A stretch of DNA of 14,410 nt from MGIIb-Q1 sp964342465. GTDB lineage: Archaea > Thermoplasmatota > Poseidoniia > Poseidoniales > Thalassarchaeaceae. The notes under the pieces are model-generated. The model searched no databases and was not told where the DNA came from. It worked only from the letters and a program-made list of their open reading frames with translations. The translations under genes were made by a program, and so were the position numbers. Of the stretch, positions 6,465 to 14,253 are shown piece by piece (within the stretch, counting starts at the first letter, position 1; each line of letters begins with the position of its first letter). The DNA is taken from assembly GCA_964342465.1 (NCBI GenBank), contig CAYFFQ010000028.1, positions 1 to 14,410 of the forward strand. Direction: 5' to 3'.

Positions 6465-8009
6465 TCAGATCACCTGGTCCCCTTGCACATCCAAGTGCAT
6501 GAACTCCCTGCGCTTCATCTTCTGCGGTGCCATCTCCTGGAAACCTGCGAACCCTCGCTCGCTGAATGGGCTGGTGTCTCTGTCCTCCTCTCTGCGAGTG
6601 GTCGGAACTACGAACCGCTCGTCTAGGAAGGCGAGTGAGAGTAGCCTCTGAATGTCGTTGGCATCCTTCTCAGTCAGTCCAGCTGCTTGCAGGACTTCGA
6701 GGTCCGGCTCGCCTTCGACTCTGAGGCTGCGACGGTAGGCTCGAACTGCGAGTTGGCGGCCGAGAGCCTTCTCCACTTCGGATACGTTGCCGGCGGCAAG
6801 CATCGTTGCTAGATACTGAACCGGCACTCTGAACTTGTCGAGACTCGGCAGAACCGAACCCTCGTCGGCAGCCGAGTAGAGACCGTTGTCATCGAGAACA
6901 GACTCGACAGGGCTTTCTGGTGGTACATAGAACAGACTCGGAACGGTGCGGAATTCGGGGTGCAGTGGTAGGGCAATCTCCCACTCCACGAACATTCGGT
7001 AGATGGATGACTTTTGTGCCGCCTCCATCCATGCGTCCGAGATTCCCTGCTTCTTCGCCTGAGCGATGACCGCTGGGTCGTGCGGGTCGAGAATGATGCT
7101 GCGGTGAACCGCAACCAAGTCCTTCTCGTCAGCAGTAGCAGCCTCAACGACTCTATCCTCATCAACCATGATTGGACCCATGTATCGTATTCTGCCGGGG
7201 CAGGCGTGGAAACATGCAGGTGGCTGCCCAGTCTCAAGGCGTGGGTAGCAGAGCAGGCACTTCTCCATCTTGCCGCTGCGCCAGTTGTAGTAGGGCTTCT
7301 TGTAGGGGCAGGCGGAGACACAGTATCTCCACCCTCGACAGCGGTCTTGGTCAATCAGGACGACACCATCTTCCTCACGCTTGTGGGCGGCGCCTGATGG
7401 ACAGGCACCGACACAGGCCGGATTGGCACAATGGTTGCAGATTCGCGGCAGATAGATCATGAATGAATCCTGATACTTCAGGTAGGCATCCTTCTCTTCC
7501 TGAGTCATGTCATCGAAATTGACATCCCACTGGCCGGTGATGTTGGCACCGGCAGCGTTGTCTTCCCAATTGACACCCCAGTTGGGTTTTACATTCTCCT
7601 CGCCGGTCACTTCCGACTTTGGTCGGGCCACTGGCTGCTGCTTCATCTGCATCGGATTGTGCAGGTCTTCATAGGTGAAGGTGAAAGTTCCAGTATCACC
7701 GACATAATCCTTCATCTCCGGTTGGTCGGGGTTGTAAAAGAGGTTGGCAAGTTCCCACCACTTGGGAGCGACCTTCAAGCGTAGAGGTGGACTCTTCTTG
7801 CCAGTCAGTACCCAGCCACCCTTGTACTCGTCTTGGTTTTCCCACTCCTTGGGATAGCCGATTCCCGGTTTGGTCTCGACATTGTTCCAGAACATGTACT
7901 TGGCACCCTCACGGTTGGTCCAGATGTTCTTGCACGCCACCGTACAGGTGTTACATCCTAGACACTTGTCCATGTTGAAAATCATCGCCATCTGTTGCAT
8001 TATCTTCAT
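6465..8009 (-). CDS. narH: Respiratory nitrate reductase beta subunit (Fe-S protein)
   Basis: A 514-residue electron-transfer subunit linking NarI to NarG. Four cysteine clusters are complete: C16, C19, C22, C26; C191, C194, C199, C203; C224, W227, C230, C234; and C251, C254, C266, C270. The tryptophan in place of a cysteine in the third set (CRGWRYCVSACP) is the NarH hallmark of a [3Fe-4S] centre, the others being [4Fe-4S]. The sequence follows E. coli NarH nearly to the C-terminus. The ATG at 8009 gives MKIMQQMAMIFNMDKC, matching the E. coli N-terminus, and has GGGGGTG about five bases upstream. The GTG at 8015 is less likely because its purine tract is directly adjacent. The narG stop lies two bases before this start. 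Confidence 0.98.
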   Translation of the reverse strand: MKIMQQMAMIFNMDKCLGCNTCTVACKNIWTNREGAKYMFWNNVETKPGIGYPKEWENQDEYKGGWVLTGKKSPPLRLKVAPKWWELANLFYNPDQPEMKDYVGDTGTFTFTYEDLHNPMQMKQQPVARPKSEVTGEENVKPNWGVNWEDNAAGANITGQWDVNFDDMTQEEKDAYLKYQDSFMIYLPRICNHCANPACVGACPSGAAHKREEDGVVLIDQDRCRGWRYCVSACPYKKPYYNWRSGKMEKCLLCYPRLETGQPPACFHACPGRIRYMGPIMVDEDRVVEAATADEKDLVAVHRSIILDPHDPAVIAQAKKQGISDAWMEAAQKSSIYRMFVEWEIALPLHPEFRTVPSLFYVPPESPVESVLDDNGLYSAADEGSVLPSLDKFRVPVQYLATMLAAGNVSEVEKALGRQLAVRAYRRSLRVEGEPDLEVLQAAGLTEKDANDIQRLLSLAFLDERFVVPTTRREEDRDTSPFSERGFAGFQEMAPQKMKRREFMHLDVQGDQVI

Positions 8010-8011
8010 TA

Positions 8012-11000
8012 TCACACCCCCTTCAACTTGTGCAGGTCTTTCTCTTCATAGACGGCCTTGCCCTCCACGAGAGGCATCTTTCGCACGATAACTCCCATAT
8101 CCCTCTCCGACGGACTCGGCCCGAGATAATTGATGAAGTAGGAGAATTGAGCGTACCCGCCAATCATACAGTTCGGATTCATCATAACTCTTGTCGGTGC
8201 GTTGTTGCCACCGCCTCTGAGGTCAGTTGCGCCGTATTTCTTGGCGAGTGGGGAGAATGGTACGTTGACGTGTCGCTCGTTCTGGTGATATACGATGCAG
8301 GACTCCTTCTTCACGGTATGAGAGACGACCGCCCTCGCCACCTGAATGCCGTTGTTGGTGAATACCTCAACCCAGTCGTTGTCCTCGACACCGATGGCCT
8401 CTGCATCCTCATCGTTGAGCCAGCAGAGTGGACCGCCTCGGAAGAGGTTGGTCATCTGCCAGGTGTCGCGGAAGTTGGAGTGTATCTGCCACTTTCCGTG
8501 GGGCGTTATAAATCGCAGCAGAATGCCGTGACCTTCCTCGACTTCCTGCATCGGTAGGTCACCGATGGCAACTGTGTCGACGGGTGGTTTGTAGGTAGGC
8601 AGTGCCTCACCGAGGTCACGGAATCCCTGATGGTCGAAGTAGATGGCCTGACGGCCAGTCAATGTGTGCCACGGCTTCAACTTCTCGACATTCATCGTCC
8701 ACGGGCCATAGGTTCGGTCGGGGTCCTCAATCGCACTCCAATGTGGTGAGGTGATTGAACGGCGTGGTTGGCTGGATAGGTCGATGAATGAGTGAGCGAT
8801 ATCTCGCTCGCCTTCCACCATATCAGCGAGTGGGAGACCGACTCTCTTCTCGAGATTCTTGAACATCTGATATGATACTTCACCGTCGCTCTCAGGCGAC
8901 ATGCGCAGAATCGCCTCAGAAATCTGAGTCGCCTTGGTAATGTCAGGGCGTCCATCCTTCTCCCCTATCTGACGGTTTTCAAGCATCGCCTCATAGGTCT
9001 CAGTCAGGTCGAAGTTTATTCCCTTGGCACCATATCCGTTGGGCTGGTTTCCTAGGGGTCCGATGGTGGTCATCTGGTCGTAGAGTTTGGTGTAGTCGCG
9101 CTCGACAATCTTGACATTCGGGAAGGTCTTCCCAGGGATGACTTCGCACTCACCAGAGCGCCAGTCCTTGATCTCCCCAAGTGGTTGCGCAAGTTCCTGT
9201 GGACTGTCTGTGTAGAGAGGTGTGAGAACAACCTCCTTGACTGGGCGTGGGAAGTAATCCTTGGCCATCTCCGAGAAGGCCTTGGCGAGATACTTGAAGG
9301 CCTCCCAATCCGACTTTGCCTCCCATGCTGGGTCGTGGGCAGGGTTGAATGGATGGAAAAACGAGTGCAGGTCACTGCAGGTCAGGTCGTGTTTCTCATA
9401 CCAGTGGGCTGCAGGCAGCACCACATCGGCGTAGTTGGCGGTGGAGTCCATTCTCAAGTTGAGGGAGACTACCATGTCGAGTTTGCCGACATCGACTTCG
9501 TCGTGCCACTTGATTTCATTGACCATGTCCTTGGAGCGCTCACCGCCGAGAACATTGTCGTGGGTTCCAAGCAGATACTTCTGTCCGTACTCCTGCCCGC
9601 GGGTGCTGGTTCCGAAGAGGTTGCCCCTCCAGATGGAGAGGACCTTCGGGTGGTTCGCTTTGGCATCAGGGTCGGTGATGGCGAAGTCCATCTTGCCCTC
9701 TTTGAACTGCTTTGCAATCCAATCAGCGATTTCTTCATCGCTTGTACAACCAGCTGCGACTGCGTCCTGATAGACATCAAACGGATTCTGTTTGTCGAAG
9801 GATGGGTGGAACGGCAACCAGCCGTTCCGTACTGCGAGGTGGTTGATGTCTGCAGAATGGTTGCCGTGCTTGTTTAGCACCTTTGCGTCGGGCGACCACA
9901 GCGGAGTGAGTGGCATACCGTCATATCGCCACTGGTCGGTGTGGAAGTATTGCCAAGATGTGGAGTTGGTGTGGCGTGGTGGGCGATACCAATCGGTTGC
10001 TCCGGCAAGGAATCCGATGGCCGCATAGTTGCGAATCTTTTCGGTTCCGACATAGTGAGCGAAGCCACCGCCGTTGTTTCCTTGACAACCACAGATGATA
10101 CCCATCACCGCTTCAGCGCGGTAGATGGATGGGCCGCCGTGATACCAATGCAGGATACCTGAACCGGTGATGAACAGCGACTTGCCCTTGGTCTTGTCAG
10201 CATTGTCTGCCCACTCGCGGGCGACTCGAATCGCGAGGTCGCGACTGACTCCGGTCTCCTGCTCCTGCCAGGCAGGTGTAAATGGAGCATCAACATCGTC
10301 GTAATCCTCAGGATAGTCACCTGACAGACCTCGGCCGACTCCGAACTGAGCCATCATCAAGTCAAATACTGTCGTGACCTTGACCTTGCCATCCTTGGTC
10401 TTGACCTCTCGTGCCGGAACTCCGCGCATCCTGTTGAAGGCCTCGTCACCGGACGACTTGGTTTCACCGAGTTTCCCGTAGGTGTGAGTGAAATCGGGGA
10501 ATCCGACCATCACCTCTTTGGCACCTTTGAAATCGAGTAGGGTGAGCAGTGGGTCATACTCCTCGCCGGTCAGCGAGTCCTGATGAGTTAGATTCCATCG
10601 CCCCATATTCTCCTGTTCCCAGCGGTGGCCGACTGTCCCTGTCGGAATCTTGTACTCCCCAGTGGTGCTGTCCACCTGAACCGGCTTCCACTCGGACAAT
10701 TCCTCACCATCGAATTCAGCGAGGTCAGAGGCACGCAGGAATCGCCCTTGCGAGTGGTGGTCTCCCTCATCATCGAGAATGACGAAGAATGGCATATTGG
10801 TATATCTCTTCACATAGTCATGGAAATAATTTGACTGTCCCTCGGTTCTGCCGTGGTGATACTCATTGAGAATCACGTGGATGCAGGCGTTGAGGAAAGC
10901 GTTGTCCGTCCCCTCCTTGATCTGCACCCAAAGGTCAGAGAACTTGGTGATGTCCGAATAGTCGGGCGAGAGATTGGTGATCTTGCCTCCGTTGTACTTG

Positions 11001-11782
11001 TGCTCACTGGCGAAATGGGCGTCGGGTGTGCGCGTCATCGGCAGGTTCGACCCCATCACAATCCAGTATGTACCCTGATACCAGTCTGCGCTCTCAGCGA
11101 CATCGGTCTGGTCACCCCAAATCCATGGCATGATGTGTGGCAGGTCGTGGTACCACTCGTAGAAGGAGAGCATGCTGCCGCCCATCAACTGATTGTAGCG
11201 TTGGCCTGCTGAGAATGAGACCATGCTCATAGCTGGAATCGGTGAGAAGGCCTGAATGTGGTCTGCTCCATACTTCTTGATGGTGTATATCTGGCTGGCG
11301 GCGATGATTTCCGCCGCCTCATCCCAGGTGGCACGGCGCCAGCCAGCCTTTCCGCGGGCGTTCTTGTATGCCTTTTCGAGAGTGGGGTTCTCAACGACGG
11401 AAGCCCAAGACTCAACCGCCCCTACGCCGCGCTTTCGCTGAGCGTGATACGCCTTCCACAATTTGCGCCTGATGTAGGGGAACTTGGGGCGGACGGGAGA
11501 ATAAGGATACCAAGATGCGGAGATTCCTCTCTGACACCCGCGAGGTTCGTAATTGGGGGTTTCGTCGTTGATCTGTGGCCAATCAGTCTTCTGTAGTTCC
11601 CAGCAGATGATTCCGTCCTTGACGAATACTTCCCAACTGCATGAACCTGAACAGTTGACACTGTGACTGGTTCTGACTGAATAGTCGTGCGCCCAGCGGT
11701 CGCGATAGAACTTTTCCCAAGTACGCGATTCCTTCGCCTTCTTGAACCAGGTGAATCTTCCATTTCCGTTTGTTTCTTCCAT
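8012..11782 (-). CDS. narG: Respiratory nitrate reductase alpha subunit (Mo-bis-MGD)
   Basis: The 1256-residue catalytic subunit, which reduces nitrate to nitrite (E. coli NarG is 1247). The FS0 cluster motif is complete: H40, C44, C48 and C83 (H-x3-C-x3-C-x34-C), the histidine-ligated [4Fe-4S] typical of NarG. The molybdenum-ligating aspartate falls at about D227 in WGDQTDVAESADW, followed by the conserved GSN.P.TRTPDAHF block. There is no twin-arginine signal and no hydrophobic leader: the N-terminus is hydrophilic and aligns directly with cytoplasmic-type NarG. The active site is therefore expected on the cytoplasmic face. The ATG at 11782 has GAGGTGA six bases upstream. The gene lies 20 bases downstream of the anchored C-x-C-H protein gene, probably on one transcript. 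Confidence 0.98.
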   Translation of the reverse strand: MEETNGNGRFTWFKKAKESRTWEKFYRDRWAHDYSVRTSHSVNCSGSCSWEVFVKDGIICWELQKTDWPQINDETPNYEPRGCQRGISASWYPYSPVRPKFPYIRRKLWKAYHAQRKRGVGAVESWASVVENPTLEKAYKNARGKAGWRRATWDEAAEIIAASQIYTIKKYGADHIQAFSPIPAMSMVSFSAGQRYNQLMGGSMLSFYEWYHDLPHIMPWIWGDQTDVAESADWYQGTYWIVMGSNLPMTRTPDAHFASEHKYNGGKITNLSPDYSDITKFSDLWVQIKEGTDNAFLNACIHVILNEYHHGRTEGQSNYFHDYVKRYTNMPFFVILDDEGDHHSQGRFLRASDLAEFDGEELSEWKPVQVDSTTGEYKIPTGTVGHRWEQENMGRWNLTHQDSLTGEEYDPLLTLLDFKGAKEVMVGFPDFTHTYGKLGETKSSGDEAFNRMRGVPAREVKTKDGKVKVTTVFDLMMAQFGVGRGLSGDYPEDYDDVDAPFTPAWQEQETGVSRDLAIRVAREWADNADKTKGKSLFITGSGILHWYHGGPSIYRAEAVMGIICGCQGNNGGGFAHYVGTEKIRNYAAIGFLAGATDWYRPPRHTNSTSWQYFHTDQWRYDGMPLTPLWSPDAKVLNKHGNHSADINHLAVRNGWLPFHPSFDKQNPFDVYQDAVAAGCTSDEEIADWIAKQFKEGKMDFAITDPDAKANHPKVLSIWRGNLFGTSTRGQEYGQKYLLGTHDNVLGGERSKDMVNEIKWHDEVDVGKLDMVVSLNLRMDSTANYADVVLPAAHWYEKHDLTCSDLHSFFHPFNPAHDPAWEAKSDWEAFKYLAKAFSEMAKDYFPRPVKEVVLTPLYTDSPQELAQPLGEIKDWRSGECEVIPGKTFPNVKIVERDYTKLYDQMTTIGPLGNQPNGYGAKGINFDLTETYEAMLENRQIGEKDGRPDITKATQISEAILRMSPESDGEVSYQMFKNLEKRVGLPLADMVEGERDIAHSFIDLSSQPRRSITSPHWSAIEDPDRTYGPWTMNVEKLKPWHTLTGRQAIYFDHQGFRDLGEALPTYKPPVDTVAIGDLPMQEVEEGHGILLRFITPHGKWQIHSNFRDTWQMTNLFRGGPLCWLNDEDAEAIGVEDNDWVEVFTNNGIQVARAVVSHTVKKESCIVYHQNERHVNVPFSPLAKKYGATDLRGGGNNAPTRVMMNPNCMIGGYAQFSYFINYLGPSPSERDMGVIVRKMPLVEGKAVYEEKDLHKLKGV

Positions 11783-11802
11783 TGTTTCACCTCATCGTTT
11801 TT

Positions 11803-12486
11803 TCAAAGTTCGCCACGCCTCCCGCGTGGCCGCTTCTGGTTGCCTATTAGCAACATGATAAGCATGAGAAGGACTGAAGCGGCGATTATCGCGTTCATAG
11901 TCCAATCGGGAACATCCAATCGAGCCTCAGGCTGAATTAGAGTTTCGCTCACCGTTCCGTCACTGTTGAGATAGAAGGTCGCCATGTTCCAGTCGTCATC
12001 ATCGGTTGCCTCGCTGTCGCCGTTGACAGAGTTGACTCTGAGCGTGAATTCGGCGGAGTCACTGGAGTCTGCGGTCCAGTCGACCGTCCAAGTTCGCTGG
12101 TCGTTTCCGGCGGCTGAGTGGGTTGCTTCCTTGCCCTCTACAAGGACCATGTCGCTACCGGCCAAGGAACCGGAGTCAACATCAAGCAGGAAACCTCCGG
12201 CGTTGTCTCCACCCGCTGCAGGCCCACCACTAATCGAGATTTCGAGAGTGTAGGTCTCTCCCACCTGTAGAGGAGTTGTATTTCCTACGACTGTCAGAGA
12301 TGGAGTGACACCGGAATCCTGCGTTCCGTGGCAGAGACAGCCGCTTCCAGCACTCCCGCCATTCAATCCGCCATCCAACCCTGGGCTGAAACCCATGCTT
12401 GACGGCGCCACCAACAGCACCAGAGAAGACAATGCCAACACTATGGAGATTGACCTGAATCTCCTATTCTCACCGATAACAACCAT
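11803..12486 (-). CDS. Secreted membrane-anchored protein with C-x-C-H motif (choice-of-anchor V/reeler-like)
   Basis: A 227-residue protein of unknown role and the first gene of the nar transcription unit. Residues 1-32 form a signal peptide (basic NRRFR, then a hydrophobic core). A glycine-rich stretch leads to C50-L-C52-H53, one residue short of the CxxCH haem c motif. Residues about 60-190 are a beta-rich extracellular domain with the EATHSAAGND and TWTVDWTAD blocks that recall choice-of-anchor V/reelin-like domains, which often follow a CxxCH. A single membrane helix (about 195-215) and a basic tail (KRPRGRRGEL) anchor it with the bulk outside. ATG 12486 is preferred: AAAGGTGA lies just upstream, and the GTG at 12495 is part of that site. 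Electron transfer or metal binding is possible but unproven. Confidence 0.8.
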   Translation of the reverse strand: MVVIGENRRFRSISIVLALSSLVLLVAPSSMGFSPGLDGGLNGGSAGSGCLCHGTQDSGVTPSLTVVGNTTPLQVGETYTLEISISGGPAAGGDNAGGFLLDVDSGSLAGSDMVLVEGKEATHSAAGNDQRTWTVDWTADSSDSAEFTLRVNSVNGDSEATDDDDWNMATFYLNSDGTVSETLIQPEARLDVPDWTMNAIIAASVLLMLIMLLIGNQKRPRGRRGEL

Positions 12487-12605
12487 GTATTTCACCTTTG
12501 AACTGCTTGGGTCTCCATCTGTGTCTCTCTATTGACTAGCCCGCCGATATGGCTCAACCCGACTCCTTGCTCCACCCCTGTGACCTATTCAAAACAGTCT
12601 GAATG

Positions 12606-12655
12606 CCGAACATATCCGACACGGTTATTACCGGTTCTTATCGGGTGGTATTTGC
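12606..12655 (-). promoter_or_regulatory. Candidate regulatory region of the nar operon
   Basis: This lies in the 201-base gap between tnaA and the first nar gene. On the minus strand it carries GCAAATACC (12647-12655) and GGTAATAACC (12623-12632), and on the plus strand CCGAACATAT (12606-12615). The same three elements, with T for C in the last, occur within 36 bases upstream of the NrtP-like transporter. The outer parts of CGGTTATTACCG (12622-12633) are inverted (CGGT/ACCG). Two places with independent copies suggest common control of nitrate uptake and reduction. No matching regulator is encoded in the window. The rest of the gap (12487-12605 and 12656-12687) shows no gene. Confidence 0.45.
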
Positions 12656-12687
12656 CCAATTGACGCTCTCGTCGCTCCTGAATGGAA

Positions 12688-14094
12688 TCAGTCGTCGATG
12701 CGGATGTTACCTGCGACCCATTCGAAACTCGCCGAAAAATGACGCAACAATTCCGGAGCTTTGATTATTCGCATACCGACAATCTCATCGGCTCGCTCGG
12801 CGATGCTCGCCGCGACATCAACGACATGCCGCAGATGACTCTCAGTATAGACTCGGCGCGGCAGCGCAAGACGAACCAGTTCGAGGGCGGGGGTCACCAC
12901 TTCTCCCGATTCAGGAGAGATGAATGACATCATCACCGAACCTATCTCAACGGTTCGAACTCCACCCTCTAGATACATCTCGACTGAGAAGGCTTGGGCC
13001 GGAAACTCATCCGCTGGAATATGCGGCATCATAGCCCCCGCATCGATATAGACTGCGTGACCCCCAGCGGGCGAAAGCAGCGGGACACCCCTTGCCTTGA
13101 GTTGGTCGTGCAACCACTTCACCTGCCCAGTCCGATAGGCGAGATAATCCTCATCCACTCCCTCAACCAGACCAGTCGCCATCGCATCGAGGTCCCGTCC
13201 AGCCAATCCACCGTAGGATGGGAAACCCTCCCTCAGGATGAGTTCGTTCTTTGCCATTACAAACAACTTATCATCATTCATCATCAGCAATCCACCGATG
13301 TTCACAATTGCATCCTTCTTGGCGCTGAAAGTTGCACCATCGGCCAGCGAGAACATTCTGTGCGCGATTGATTCCACGCTCCAATCCTCATATCCAGCCT
13401 CTCGTTGTTTGATGAACCAAGCATTCTCAGCGAAACGGCAGGCGTCGATGAAGAGCGGTTTGCCAAACTCACGACAGAGGTTGTGTATCTCCTCAATGTT
13501 TTGAAGAGAAACCGGTTGTCCCCCACCGGCGTTGTTCGTAACCGTGACCATGCAGAATGGTACCCTCTCTTGATGCTCGTCGAGAAACTGATGCAGACGA
13601 GAAATGTCGATGTTGCCCTTGAAGGGCGAAAGGTCGTCGGGGTCTTTGCTGGCCTCCACCACCAGATTAGTAGGGGTTCCGCCGCGAGCGAGGATGTTGG
13701 CGGCTGTTGTGTCGAAGTGGGTGTTGGATGGTATCAGGTCACCCTCAGTTAGTAGACAGGTCGCAAGAATTCCTTCTGCAGCTCGACCTTGGTGGGTGGG
13801 GAGAAAGTGCTTGAATCCGAAGACTCGGTCGACCACATCCTTCAATCTCTCAGAAGAGCGTGAACCGGCGTATGATTCATCGCCACGCATCAGGGACGCC
13901 CACTGTTCGTCGGACATCGCGCCTGTGCCGGAATCGGTCAGCAGGTCCACCATCACCCTCTCTGAAGGCAGTTTGAAAAGGTTGTAGCCGGCGGTTTTCA
14001 AAGCCGCTCTACGCTCCTCCCGTGTGGACATCGAAATGTGTTCAACGGCTTTGATGCGGAATGGTTCGAAGGGGTGCTGGTCGCCTCTATCCAT
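12688..14094 (-). CDS. tnaA: Tryptophanase (tryptophan indole-lyase), PLP-dependent
   Basis: A 468-residue cytoplasmic enzyme of the beta-eliminating lyase family (E. coli TnaA 471), converting tryptophan to indole, pyruvate and ammonia. Family blocks run in order: PFEPFRIK, LLTDSGTGAM, MRGDESYAGSRS, PTHQGRAAE, NNAGGGQPVS, IDACRFAENAWFIKQREAGY, FSAKKDA with PLP lysine K260, EGFPSYGGLAGRD, HIPADEFPAQ and LPRRVYT. Two positions that separate this enzyme from tyrosine phenol-lyase favour tryptophanase: isoleucine at about 384 (TVEIGS, where the tyrosine enzyme has Arg in MERG) and histidine at about 452 (LRHFSA, where it has Phe). Elsewhere the wording leans to tyrosine phenol-lyase (GGLAGRD), so substrate is inferred. 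ATG 14094 matches the E. coli N-terminus. GAGG lies only three bases before it, so a leaderless or weakly led transcript is possible. It is separate from the nar operon by 201 bases. Confidence 0.93.
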   Translation of the reverse strand: MDRGDQHPFEPFRIKAVEHISMSTREERRAALKTAGYNLFKLPSERVMVDLLTDSGTGAMSDEQWASLMRGDESYAGSRSSERLKDVVDRVFGFKHFLPTHQGRAAEGILATCLLTEGDLIPSNTHFDTTAANILARGGTPTNLVVEASKDPDDLSPFKGNIDISRLHQFLDEHQERVPFCMVTVTNNAGGGQPVSLQNIEEIHNLCREFGKPLFIDACRFAENAWFIKQREAGYEDWSVESIAHRMFSLADGATFSAKKDAIVNIGGLLMMNDDKLFVMAKNELILREGFPSYGGLAGRDLDAMATGLVEGVDEDYLAYRTGQVKWLHDQLKARGVPLLSPAGGHAVYIDAGAMMPHIPADEFPAQAFSVEMYLEGGVRTVEIGSVMMSFISPESGEVVTPALELVRLALPRRVYTESHLRHVVDVAASIAERADEIVGMRIIKAPELLRHFSASFEWVAGNIRIDD

Positions 14095-14123
14095 AAACCT
14101 CGGATGGTGCTTTCATCAATACC

Positions 14124-14151
14124 AAAGCGCCCGAATATCTTCGGGGCTTTT
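14124..14151. promoter_or_regulatory. Hairpin/inverted repeat upstream of tnaA
   Basis: AAAGC-CCCGAA and TTCGGG-GCTTT form an 11-bp stem with one bulged G and a TATC loop, 30 bases before the tnaA start. The core CCCGAA-N4-TTCGGG (14130-14145) resembles the CCCGAA-N8-TTCGGG inverted repeat before the NrtP-like transporter. It could be an operator, a leader hairpin of the tnaA mRNA, or a terminator for transcripts coming from elsewhere (T runs flank the stem on the plus strand). The sequence alone does not decide. Confidence 0.5.
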
Positions 14152-14156
14152 TCGGG

Positions 14157-14223
14157 GTAGGGGGGCTGCCGCCGTAGGGGGGCTGCGTAGGGGGGCTGCC
14201 GCCCCCCTTACAATCCCCCCGTG
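14157..14223. repeat. GTAGGGGGGCTGC repeat cluster with one full 37-bp unit
   Basis: Two truncated copies (14157-14173 and 14174-14186) are followed directly by a full unit (14187-14223), identical over 37 bases to 14374-14410. Each full unit starts GTAGGGGGGCTGCCG and ends ACAATCCCCCCGTG. It contains a perfect 7-bp stem, GGGGGGC-TGCC-GCCCCCC. The arrangement looks like a dispersed intergenic repeat that has partly duplicated in place. No transposase is associated with it in the window. Confidence 0.9.
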
Positions 14224-14225
14224 AC

Positions 14226-14241
14226 AAATAATCATTAATTA
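14226..14241 (+). promoter_or_regulatory. AT-rich box upstream of the divergent plus-strand ORF
   Basis: AAATAATCATTAATTA stands out as the only strongly AT-rich run in the otherwise GC-rich 14095-14410 region. AAATAAT is centred about 25 bases before the ATG at 14254, the distance expected for a TATA box of a leaderless archaeal transcript. The box is roughly symmetric in base content, so it could also serve transcription toward tnaA. Confidence 0.3.
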
Positions 14242-14253
14242 CAACAAACGCGG

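Noticed and set aside
8010..8015. GTG start of narH overlapping the narG stop
   Set aside because: The purine tract would directly touch the GTG, and the ATG at 8009 matches the E. coli NarH N-terminus.
8030..8557. 175-codon plus-strand frame
   Set aside because: It is a shadow of the narG 3' end. The narG reading is certain.
9185..9877. 230-codon plus-strand frame
   Set aside because: It is antisense to narG, whose frame is intact and strongly conserved; the product has no family features.
12487..12687. FNR-type boxes before the nar operon
   Set aside because: No TTGAT-N4-ATCAA-like site could be seen; the shared motifs found there are different.
12688..14094. Tyrosine phenol-lyase
   Set aside because: The specificity arginine is replaced by Ile384, and His452 stands where that enzyme has Phe, both as in tryptophanase.
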